8,774 nucleotides of DNA, taken from positions 1 to 8,774 of the forward strand of contig CAIYNT010000126.1 of assembly GCA_903927605.1 (NCBI GenBank), written 5' to 3'. Within the stretch, counting starts at the first letter, position 1. Each line of letters opens with the position of its first letter. The notes beneath the pieces are model-generated. The model saw only the letters and a list, made by a program, of their open reading frames with translations, did no database searches and was not told where the DNA came from. This stretch comes from an uncultured Holophagaceae bacterium. GTDB lineage: Bacteria > Acidobacteriota > Holophagae > Holophagales > Holophagaceae. A program made the translations under genes and the position numbers. This document shows positions 1 through 6,277 of the stretch, in pieces.

Positions 1-62
1 AGCCTCAAGCCGGTGTCGATGCCACCTCCGCGTGGATAGCCGGTTAGCTTCATTCGTTAGGC
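1..62 (+). repeat. Possible partial integron attC-like site
   Basis: The plus strand ends with GTTAGGC at 56-62, which fits the integron core consensus GTTRRRY. It is preceded by an imperfect dyad: GCCAC and GTGG flank a short loop near 21-35, with further weak pairing between GCCGG near 9-13 and CCGG near 41-44. TCAAGCCG at 5-12 resembles the left inner arm of known attC sites. The left outer core site would lie outside the window. An ATG at 96 with GGAG at 84-87 follows, as a cassette gene would. This is pattern matching by eye; a chance resemblance is quite possible. Confidence 0.25.
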
Positions 63-1582
63 GTCCACTTGCCACACGGAAATGGAGACCAATTTATGTT
101 GAGCAAGCTTAGAGCCCCATTGGCCTTCAGCCGCTCCCAGTGCTTGAGCATGTAGGTGATCGCTGAACCCAGGCCAGAGTTTGGTTCCACCCGTTTCTGG
201 TCGAGCTGGTCCTGGAGCCAAGCCCGAAGCCGTTCCATCACCGGCCCGCTGTGCTCCTGATGGAATCGGAGTCGCTCCGGTGGCGACATGCCCTTGGTTT
301 CGGCATCGTTCCGGTAGACCTCCCGCAGGCTCTCCAGGAGATGAAGGCACTCCTCGGGGAAATCTTCCGCCACATCCACGAACCGCCGCCGAGCGTGGGC
401 CAGGCAGTGGGCGACGATGGTGTCCAGGTCGCCGGAGGTGTTCGCCGCGGCCGCATCGCACATCTGGATGGGCCTGCCCAGTTCCGCCTTCCGCCGCCGA
501 AGCACCTCGGCCAGGTTCTCCCCGGCGTGGTTCATGCCCGTGAGGAACAGGGCCACCCAGTTCTCGCCGGCCTTCGAGATGAGCCCGGACGTATAGACCC
601 CCTTGCGCTGCTTCGTACCCCTCGTCATGAGATCGGGCCGGGACAGCACCTTCATGGTGGTGTCGTCCTGGTAGATCACATCCCCCTGGGCCGCCCAGGT
701 GATCAGTTCCTGGAAGGCAGGCTCCAGAAGGCCCGCCGCTTCCAGGGCCAGCTTCCATTGCGTTCCTGCCGGGAGGGGAATCCCCAGGCCGGACTGCAGC
801 TTGGCCAGGCGGTAGAAGGGCGTGCCCGCGCCATACCGGAGCATCGAGATCATGCTCGTGGCCGTCTCGTCGTACTTTTCCTCTCCTATCCCCTCCGGGG
901 CTGGAGCCTTGAATACCTCGCCGCAGCAGTTGCAGCGCAGGCGGTCCAGCTCCACCACCTTGGCCGAGAGCGGCGACATGCCCACCACTCGCACCAGCAC
1001 GGCGGGCTCGGCCAGGGGATAGACCTTCCCCTTGGGGCACTCCGGGCAGGAGTCCCCCGATGAGAGGTCCGGGTGAGGCACCTGGACCTGCTCCGCACCG
1101 TGGTAGCAGGAGGCAGGATTGCGGCCATGGCCCTTGGCCTTCGGCTTCTCGCCAGCCTTTTCTCCAGCCGTTTCCGGGCCGACCGGGGCTTCAGGCGCAG
1201 GGGTATCTCCCGGCGCTGGAGGCTCGGGTGCTGCGGGAGGAAACACGTTGTCCGTTTTCTCTGAACTGGATCCGAACAGCATGGCCTGGAGGCGGCGAAG
1301 GGTGGTCCCCTTGCGCTTCAGTTCCTCCATCAGGACTCCCAAGGTCTGGAGGGAAGCATGCAGGGCCTTGGCTTCGGCATCATTCAGGAGTTCCCGCTGG
1401 GCCTTGGCGACATACCCGTAAAGGGTGTCCAGTTCCATTTCCTGGACTTCGACGGGAACGCAGCCCGGCAGCGCCGTGGAAGGATGCGGTTTCCGCTGCC
1501 TCGAACGTCCCATGTCATCGACTCTGGCAGGCGAGCCTGAAAAGTACAACTGGTTAATACAAACGAGTTGCATATCAATCAT
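50..1582 (-). pseudogene. tnpC: IS66-family transposase TnpC, C-terminally truncated
   Basis: This is the DDE transposase of an IS66-type element, 510 residues as read. A Leu-rich coiled-coil-like N-terminal stretch (about 50-100) ends in FGSSSEKT. It is followed by a Pro/Ala linker and a zinc-finger-like segment with C179-x2-C182 and C217-x2-C220. The catalytic core comes next, with the first acidic residue in YQDDTTMKVL (D306/D307) and the second in QMCDAAAANT (D376). IS66 homology runs to WERL (482-485). The following 25 residues do not match the family, so the segment that normally holds the third catalytic acid (an LDNN..CE-type motif) is missing. The protein is therefore likely inactive. 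The ATG at 1582 overlaps the tnpB stop (ATGA), suggesting coupled translation. MGRSRQ at 1513 is a possible later start. Confidence 0.88.
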
Positions 1583-1929
1583 TTGAAGGCTCTCCAGGCG
1601 GGTGGAACGCCGGTCGTTGCTGGGTTTCCGGCACAGATCAGGACCTGGAGTTCATGGGCAAGCAGCTCCGCGGATTCCCCATTCCCTTCGGGCCAATGCT
1701 GGAACCGGCCTTCTGATAGGCGCTTCTGACAGAGCCAGAAACCAAGCCCGTCGTGGACCAGGACCTTGATGGAATGGCCTGTCCGGCTGCGGAAGACGAA
1801 CACCCAGCCGGAGAAGGGATCGCTGCGAAGGCGCTCGCGGCATAGTTGCGCCAAGCCGTCGATCCCGTTCCGAAAGTCCACCGGCTCCACTGCGACCAAT
1901 ACGTGCATCTGCGGAGTGACCTGAATCAA
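1579..1929 (-). CDS. tnpB: IS66 Orf2-like accessory protein TnpB
   Basis: A 116-residue protein with the IS66 Orf2 signature: PVDFRNGIDGL (16-26), DPFSGWVFVFRSRTG (37-51), IKVLVHDGLGFWLCQKRL (54-71) and GRFQHWP (74-80). Members of this family are required for IS66 transposition, but their biochemical role is not settled. The start is a TTG at 1929 whose last bases overlap the TGA stop of tnpA (TTGA). The stop overlaps the ATG of tnpC (ATGA). The three genes are therefore probably translated in a coupled relay. The length is normal and no damage is visible. Confidence 0.93.
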   Translation of the reverse strand: MIQVTPQMHVLVAVEPVDFRNGIDGLAQLCRERLRSDPFSGWVFVFRSRTGHSIKVLVHDGLGFWLCQKRLSEGRFQHWPEGNGESAELLAHELQVLICAGNPATTGVPPAWRAFK

Positions 1930-2372
1930 AGGCCGCCCCCGACGAAGGCCGCCACGATCCCGGCAGCGTCCAGGTCGGTGCCCGGTTTCAGGCTGATCCG
2001 CATCCGGGCACCATCGGGCCGGGAGATGTCAATCACCAGGCCGGATTCCGAAGCGGAGTTCTGACGGGGGTCAGATGCGGGATGCTCCGTCGCTGTTATT
2101 CCAGAGGCCGGGATCTCCACAAAGGTGATCGATGGTTCAGGGCACGGTTTTCCCGCCAGTGCTGCCACCCGTTTCCGCAGGCCCCCGTAATCCAGTTCCA
2201 CGGCGCGAGCGATCCTGCACACCCCGTACTTCATCGCAAGCGGGACCGCCGCGTCCCAGAACGCGCCAGGCGTGAGCGAGAATTGACCGTCCTTCGCCTT
2301 CCGCCAATTCTGGACCTGCTGTTTGAGCCGATTCACCGCTGGCGGCAGAGGTTCCTGTTCCTGAAGTGCCAT
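1926..2372 (-). CDS. tnpA: IS66 Orf1-like protein TnpA
   Basis: This 148-residue protein is the first gene of the IS66 operon. Residues about 31-72 form a helix-turn-helix-like region (FWDAAVPLAMKYGV...LDYGGLRKRV). The C-terminal half has the family pattern of an acidic/hydrophobic strand followed by DGARMRISLKPGTDLDAAG. IS66 Orf1 proteins are thought to bind DNA and help the transposase. A strong Shine-Dalgarno AAGGAGG (2377-2383) precedes the ATG at 2372, but it sits in a hairpin that also covers the start codon (separate entry). The ORF is intact. Confidence 0.88.
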   Translation of the reverse strand: MALQEQEPLPPAVNRLKQQVQNWRKAKDGQFSLTPGAFWDAAVPLAMKYGVCRIARAVELDYGGLRKRVAALAGKPCPEPSITFVEIPASGITATEHPASDPRQNSASESGLVIDISRPDGARMRISLKPGTDLDAAGIVAAFVGGGL

Positions 2373-2393
2373 GGGTCCTCCTTGGGACCCACG
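2370..2393 (-). promoter_or_regulatory. tnpA: Hairpin sequestering the tnpA ribosome site and start
   Basis: On the minus strand CGTGGGTCC (2393-2385) pairs with GGACCCATG (2378-2370). This gives nine pairs including one G-U, closing a six-base loop CAAGGA. The ATG of tnpA is entirely inside the 3' arm, and the AAGGAGG ribosome site is split between loop and stem. Such a fold in the mRNA would lower initiation on full-length transcripts, a logic known from other insertion sequences that block translation of read-through mRNA. The effect here is inferred from the pairing only. Confidence 0.55.
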
Positions 2394-2580
2394 AGCCTAC
2401 CGGGCATCAGCCAGCGGTTTCACGCACGCCTGCCGTCAGGACACCCTTGTAAAGTATTCTTCGCGTTCGCCCTTTCATTTTCAAGCCCAATCACAGCTCA
2501 CCTGGTACCCAACCCAGGCGGTAACCGCATCCCCCCTCACACACTGCCCCACCGCGCCGCTAATTCGATTCCATCACGGA
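2394..2580. other. IS66 flank without a recognisable gene
   Basis: Between tnpA and the first Rha fragment there is no ORF with protein-family resemblance. The right terminal inverted repeat of the IS should lie here. IS66 ends usually begin with GTAA, but I could not pair any candidate with a matching left end, which is probably lost with the tnpC terminus. Antisense and sense ORFs crossing this stretch show no motifs. Confidence 0.4.
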
Positions 2581-2590
2581 AAGGACCCGG

Positions 2591-2689
2591 AGTAATCACC
2601 CCAGCGTCATCAAACTGGTTCGCACTTATCTCGCCAAGTTGAAAATTTTTCGGGGGGGGATCGGATTTGAATTCCAACCCTTTCAGCCC
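2591..2689 (+). pseudogene. Rha-family regulator fragment A
   Basis: Reading from 2603 the frame gives SVIKLVRTYLAKLKIFRGG followed by IGFEFQPF. This matches the first conserved block of phage Rha-type regulators (HKxVIxLVRTYxxDLExFGxVxFE). The stop-free frame continues straight into fragment B. The upstream part, which should read like IAEGTGV, is only seen if the frame shifts by one (EGPGVITPA). The tract TTTTTCGGGGGGGG near 2646-2659 lies where the family has EEFG. No start codon is evident. It looks like the remains of one rha copy that lost its N-terminus and everything after this block. Confidence 0.55.
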
Positions 2690-2997
2690 CCCGTCGGGGA
2701 GGGCGTCCCCACCATGACCTCCCTGGCCATCGCCGAAGGCACCGGGATCGAACACAAGAATGTGCTGGAGTTAATCCGCACTCATCGCGCCAAACTTGAG
2801 GGCTTCGGCTTAATCGCGTTTGAAACGCGGAATTCGGCGGACCTCTTGGATCGGTCAAATCGAGGCCGTCCCGCGAGGTTGCTGTCTTGAACGAGCGGGC
2901 AAGCCACCCTGGTCCTGACCTTCATGCGGAACTCTGAGGTCGTGGTGGGCTTCAAGGTCCGCCCCGTGGGTGCCTTCTACCGCCCTGCTGAGGCTGC
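2690..2997 (+). pseudogene. Rha-family phage regulator fragment B, frameshifted
   Basis: The stretch VPTMTSLAIAEGTGIEHKNV then LELIRTHRAKLEGFG is a typical Rha N-terminal block. ATG at 2714 is a possible start. The second Rha block, LNERQATLVLTFMRNSE with VVVGFKV, is also present. A TGA at 2888-2890 interrupts the frame: LNER is read only one frame off (2887-2898), and the original frame resumes at CAA 2900. A one-base loss and a one-base gain thus compensate. Similarity fades after AFYRPAEA (about 2990). Rha proteins are phage and prophage proteins reported to interfere with phage growth in hosts lacking integration host factor. This copy is most likely non-functional. Confidence 0.68.
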
Positions 2998-3199
2998 CCC
3001 TGCCAAGGTGCAGACCTTCAAGGCCCCGAACCCTCTCGGGGGCGCTTGCGCTCGGAGGAGGTCCCGAAGGGCCTTGCTGGTGATCCTCAATGGCCGTAGG
3101 GTCTTTCCTATTTGCGAGAAGGCAAATAGGTTAAACGAATTATGGAATAGGCAGGCCGATTGTTATTTTGATTTCGGCCAAAACCAGTCGCTAGGCGGA
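2998..3199. other. Convergent intergenic region between rha remnant and minus operon
   Basis: About 200 bases with no convincing gene. The open plus-strand frame continues to 3295, but its translation shows no family pattern beyond the Rha block. The stretch is more AT-rich around 3107-3175 than its surroundings. It holds one perfect inverted repeat (separate entry) and a weaker one, GGCCGA 3154-3159 with TCGGCC 3174-3179. It would carry the end of transcripts arriving from both sides. Confidence 0.45.
3107..3130. repeat. Perfect 9-bp inverted repeat, hairpin
   Basis: CCTATTTGC (3107-3115) and GCAAATAGG (3122-3130) are exact reverse complements around the loop GAGAAG. No T-run follows on either strand, so a classical intrinsic terminator is not well supported. 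An operator or a bidirectional transcript-end hairpin between the convergent rha remnant and the minus operon are both possible. Confidence 0.45.
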
Positions 3200-3856
3200 T
3201 CAGGGCCAGGAGTAATCCAATTTGCTCTTGGCCTCTTTGGGTTTCAGGGGCTTACCGAGAAAGCCATTGATGGCCGCCTCCGAGATTTCCTGTGACTTCA
3301 AGGCGGCCCGAGCGAGGCTGGCGAGTTCCCTGGGGGATATGTCCCCCTGCTTGAGGCGGGCTTCGACCAGGTCGAGAATTTGTCCGGCCAGCATGAACGC
3401 GGCGTACCGTGCCCGCACCCGCTTAGAACCCAGGCGCTTGAGAAGCAAGCGGTCCTCCTCTGCACGGAGGCGCTGACGGAAGGACTCCCGCTGCTCAGGC
3501 CACCGATCTCGCGCGGAGACGGCCTCCACGCGCCCCAGCGAGGCGCCAAACTCACGGGCCACCTCCGCCAGGGAGGACCACTCCCGAGTGCCCAGAGCAG
3601 TGTTTACAGCCCCGGAAACGCCCGTGACATACCTCTGCCTGACCGCATCCCAGGGGATCTTCGTGGTCTTCAGCCGAGCCGGTCGCCTGGGCGCGCACGG
3701 ATGGGGTTTCGGCCAGGATGAGCCAGAAGTATTCGGGCCCTGCCCTGGGCCATCCCCGTGCCCTTGAGCGGTAGTAATAGTGCTTTCATTTGAAGTTGTC
3801 CAATTCACTGTCTGCCTCCGCCGAGATCCTGGGGGTGTTGAAAACGGAATTCTCAT
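3200..3856 (-). CDS. HTH protein resembling a phage small terminase
   Basis: A 218-residue protein. Residues 1-65 are low-complexity and rich in Gly, Pro, Ser and Arg. Residues 68-125 read WDAVRQRYVTG, then EWSSLAEVAREFGASLGRVE and RDRWPEQRESFRQR. This pattern of helix, helix-turn-helix (about 93-112) and W-x-EQR is common in small terminase subunits and related phage HTH proteins. A helical C-terminal half follows. If it is a terminase subunit it would recognise element DNA for packaging; no large terminase is in the window. It is the last gene of the minus operon, 14 bases after the preceding stop, with AGGAAG about 10 bases before the ATG. A role as a non-packaging DNA-binding protein is equally open. 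Confidence 0.6.
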   Translation of the reverse strand: MRIPFSTPPGSRRRQTVNWTTSNESTITTAQGHGDGPGQGPNTSGSSWPKPHPCAPRRPARLKTTKIPWDAVRQRYVTGVSGAVNTALGTREWSSLAEVAREFGASLGRVEAVSARDRWPEQRESFRQRLRAEEDRLLLKRLGSKRVRARYAAFMLAGQILDLVEARLKQGDISPRELASLARAALKSQEISEAAINGFLGKPLKPKEAKSKLDYSWP

Positions 3857-3870
3857 GCACCAATGACTTC

Positions 3871-4092
3871 CTACTCCTCACGAGGCAGGGAGTGTCCTGA
3901 AGCCCACTCCAGCCCCGCTCTGCGCTCAGCCTCCACCTGGCTCAAGCCCCCATCAAATTCCAGGATGGCCGCGCGCTCTTCACGAAGCGCCCTGGCATCT
4001 TCAGGGGGAAGCCCAGCGCATAGTGATTCCAGGGCCAGATCGGGAGGGACGCCAAACTTCAATTCGTCTAGGAATCGATCCAACCAACTCAT
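3871..4092 (-). CDS. Small acidic element protein, unknown function
   Basis: A 73-residue protein, start ATG at 4092, with GGGGGAG six bases upstream. The ATG overlaps the stop of the preceding 98-aa ORF (ATGA). Its core, REERAAILEFDGGLSQVEAE (37-56), is a motif I associate with small proteins and protein tails near replication genes of prophages and integrated elements. No enzymatic motif is seen. It is predicted to be mostly helical, with no signal or membrane segment. Position between the replication genes and the terminase-like HTH gene suggests a replication or packaging accessory role, which is inference only. Confidence 0.7.
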   Translation of the reverse strand: MSWLDRFLDELKFGVPPDLALESLCAGLPPEDARALREERAAILEFDGGLSQVEAERRAGLEWASGHSLPREE

Positions 4093-4385
4093 CGGAGTCT
4101 CCCCCTAACCCCAGTCCCCGAGGTGTTCTCCGTGTTCCAGGTGTTCCAACACAAACTGGAGCAAGTGTTCATGCCGGTTTGACTGGAACACCCACAGGAA
4201 GTCCCGGAGGTGTTCCTGTTATTGCCCAAGTGTTCCTCGAGGCAGGAAGGAATCAGGTCATTCCTGAACAGAACACTATGTGGCGGGACCATGGTGTTCT
4301 GGATATCTCCGGTAATGGTGAGGGTTCCGAGAAGTGGAACACCGGGAACACCCTGAACACCTAGTTCAATGAATGGAGTGTTCAT
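4089..4385 (-). CDS. 98-aa repeat-bearing protein containing the GTGTTC array
   Basis: The ATG at 4385 overlaps the TGA of the helicase gene (ATGA) and has a strong ribosome site AAGGAGGT (4391-4398) five bases upstream. Its own TGA overlaps the ATG of the next gene. Overlaps on both sides are good evidence that it is translated. The protein has GVQGVPGVP (9-17) near its start and WNTWNTENT (80-88) near its end, both three-residue repeats produced by the 9-bp DNA repeats. NT recurs at residues 2-3, 30-31, 58-59 and 73-74, and there are six Cys from residue 48 on. I recognise no domain. The coding frame may be a by-product of DNA-level repeats that the replication system needs, or a genuine peptide. 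Confidence 0.55.
   Translation of the reverse strand: MNTPFIELGVQGVPGVPLLGTLTITGDIQNTMVPPHSVLFRNDLIPSCLEEHLGNNRNTSGTSCGCSSQTGMNTCSSLCWNTWNTENTSGTGVRGRLR
4123..4383. repeat. Iteron-like array of GTGTTC / GAACAC
   Basis: GTGTTC starts at 4123, 4132, 4141, 4165, 4210, 4230, 4294 and 4378. Its reverse complement GAACAC starts at 4186, 4271, 4337, 4346 and 4355. That is 13 hexamers in 261 bp, where well under one would be expected by chance. The first three and the last three GAACAC copies have an exact 9-bp period and opposite orientations, framing the cluster. The extended consensus is roughly RGTGTTCCAG. Most spacings within one orientation are multiples of three (exceptions 4230 and 4186), in line with the overlapping reading frame. 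Location directly after the primase/helicase pair suggests a replication protein binding array (origin) or autoregulatory site. Confidence 0.75.
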
Positions 4386-6277
4386 GACCCACCTCCTTCT
4401 GGATGGCGGGATACGGCATTGGCGCGGATGACATAACACCGGGCTTTCCCGTGACCGGGGACGGAGACTGACTGAGCATTCTTCCCGTCCCGTCCAGGCT
4501 CTATGATTCCGGCCTCGACGCAGGCGCGGGCAACGTCCTTGGGTGTGAACCCCTGACAGGCTTCCTTCCAAGCCTCCGACGTGAGGTAGTAGTCCCAACC
4601 GTCGCCCCCCTCCACCCTTTTCCGAGTTCCCGCCCGGTTGATGATCTTGGCGTCCCGGTCTCCCCACTCATCAAACCGAGAGAGCCCGTGTCGGCCTATG
4701 AAGGCGAGAACGGCCTCGACGCCCCCGTGGTCCTCGGAAGCACCGGTGAAGCCGCGACGATCCAACCAAGCTTTGAAGCAGACCAATGCCGCATGCTCGG
4801 CTTCGCCTTCTGGCCAAGGTAGTATTTCCATTCGCTGAGCCAGCTCACCCGCAACAGCTACCAGGGCGAAGCGGCCCGCCACCCGACGGACTTGAGGGTC
4901 CGCTCCTCCAGGAACCGCGGCGGTGAGCCAGGCGGCCTCCTTGCTCTTCAGCGTGGCCTCCAAGACATCCGAGCGAGTCGATTCGTCACATAGGGCCTTG
5001 AGGAAGGCCCGAGCCGCGTGGCCATAGTGCTGGCGAGCCTGCGCCTTGAGGTGCTCTGCGAGGTGGCCATGGCCTGGAAAACCGTGGGCATCATCAAGCA
5101 TCCCGTTAGAGGGACAGGGGATGTCAGGGACCCGCACATCCTGTCCGGGTTTGGGCCTTTTGCCGTCTTCGGACAGCTTGTCCTCCAGCCCTTGTTCGCC
5201 CGAGCTAAGAAAAATCAATCTCCATTGTTTGATGGGGCGGTTTCCCCCGTCGCGGGTCATCCGGGCCTTGGCGGACCCGTTGGCGAGCATATAGGCCGCC
5301 GGGCCTGCATCCTTGGCGTCCACCTGGCCCAGCTCGTCCAAGGCCAAGAAGCCGTCATTCCGGGCCGCAGCGATACCTTCCAGGCCGTTGGAGGTGGTCC
5401 TCCAGGAAGAGAGGTGCTCTGGGTTCTGCCAGACGGACGAGGCCACCTCCAGACACGTGCTCTTGCCCTTGCTGGAGGCACCCTGGAGGTTGAAGCCGCC
5501 CGCACCATCCGGGCGGACCATGCGGAGGAGAGGCCCCGCGAATGCGCAGGCCAGGCTAAAGGCCAGGCGAGAGTTGCCAACCGCATACCGGGCGACGCCT
5601 TGCTGCCACCCGATTAACGAGCCGGCCGTGGCCCGGGAACGAAGACCGGGTGCGTCCCCGGCGTAGCGCACCGGCTCTGGTGGTTGGCCGATGGTCTCTC
5701 CGCCGGGGAGCACGAAAGCCCCTCCCTGCCAGCCCAGGGCATCCACGAGACGCACGCGGGTGCGGACCTGCGGAATTGCGCCGCATAGGTAGCGAAGCAG
5801 CGCCTTCCTGGCTGAGGGCTCAGGCGAAAGAACCAGGCCGCCTTGGCCAAGCTTCCGGGCCAGTTCCGCCCCCTCCCCGGTAATCAATTCGACGGCCAGG
5901 GCTTCCTCATGGGGGACGGCATCGAGGTCATGCCAAGCGAAGAGGACCTGCCATTGACCAGAGCCCCCATCCCGGACAAGGCCAGGGAGGGAGAAGGGTG
6001 GGGCAATCCAGACCATTTTTGGGAGCCTTGGATTGCCTTCACCATCAGTGCCGCCGGGTTTCATGGAATACAGGCCCCGTCGCCGCCACGCGAAACCACT
6101 CACTCTGGGGCGTCCTGCGGTATCGGGTTCAACTGAACCTGGCGGAGGTTCCTGGGTCGTGTCATCTTCGCCGTCTGGAGCCGCCATCGGATCTGGTGGG
6201 GATGGTGCTCCATCAGTTTCTTCAGCCTCGGGTGGAGAAAGTAAGGGGTAGTCCTCTCGAGCGTTTTCGCGGTCCAT
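4382..6277 (-). CDS. DUF927-type P-loop helicase-like ATPase
   Basis: This 631-residue protein matches DUF927 proteins, the ATPase/helicase partners of phage and satellite primases. After an acidic, Pro-rich N-terminus (1-58) comes an N-terminal domain, then the conserved YAVGNSRLAFSLACAFAGPLL (231-251). Walker A is GASSKGKST (266-274), followed by SWRTTSNGLEG (301-311 region) and Walker B LALDELGQVD (about 311-320). AAYMLANGSAKAR and WRLIFLSSGE follow, as usual for the family. The C-terminal part contains INRAGTRKR, a tyrosine-rich strand, GIIEPGRDGK and PGHGKARCYVI, which look like a winged-helix-type tail. It likely unwinds or remodels DNA during element replication. The ATG overlaps the primase stop by one base (TGATG), so the two are co-translated. 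The frame is intact. Confidence 0.88.
   Translation of the reverse strand: MDRENAREDYPLLSPPEAEETDGAPSPPDPMAAPDGEDDTTQEPPPGSVEPDTAGRPRVSGFAWRRRGLYSMKPGGTDGEGNPRLPKMVWIAPPFSLPGLVRDGGSGQWQVLFAWHDLDAVPHEEALAVELITGEGAELARKLGQGGLVLSPEPSARKALLRYLCGAIPQVRTRVRLVDALGWQGGAFVLPGGETIGQPPEPVRYAGDAPGLRSRATAGSLIGWQQGVARYAVGNSRLAFSLACAFAGPLLRMVRPDGAGGFNLQGASSKGKSTCLEVASSVWQNPEHLSSWRTTSNGLEGIAAARNDGFLALDELGQVDAKDAGPAAYMLANGSAKARMTRDGGNRPIKQWRLIFLSSGEQGLEDKLSEDGKRPKPGQDVRVPDIPCPSNGMLDDAHGFPGHGHLAEHLKAQARQHYGHAARAFLKALCDESTRSDVLEATLKSKEAAWLTAAVPGGADPQVRRVAGRFALVAVAGELAQRMEILPWPEGEAEHAALVCFKAWLDRRGFTGASEDHGGVEAVLAFIGRHGLSRFDEWGDRDAKIINRAGTRKRVEGGDGWDYYLTSEAWKEACQGFTPKDVARACVEAGIIEPGRDGKNAQSVSVPGHGKARCYVIRANAVSRHPEGGGS

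Noticed and set aside
251..1063. A 270-codon plus-strand ORF
   Set aside because: It lies opposite the well-supported tnpC and shows no recognisable domain.
1502..1515. GAACGTCCCAT shared by internal tnpC and the xis-like start
   Set aside because: The 11-base match lies within Met-Gly-Arg-Ser codons of two unrelated proteins, with no extension on either side; likely coincidence.
4123..4383. CRISPR array
   Set aside because: The repeated unit is a hexamer to 9-mer with irregular spacing and both orientations, not 25-40 bp repeats with uniform spacers.
4123..4383. Identity with phage P4 origin iterons
   Set aside because: P4-type iterons read GGTGAACA; the motif here is GTGTTC, and neither strand matches. 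Only the general arrangement is similar.
4386..4667. Upstream extension of the 98-aa ORF to 4667
   Set aside because: The extension overlaps the helicase C-terminus in another frame without motifs, while ATG 4385 has a strong ribosome site and an ATGA overlap.
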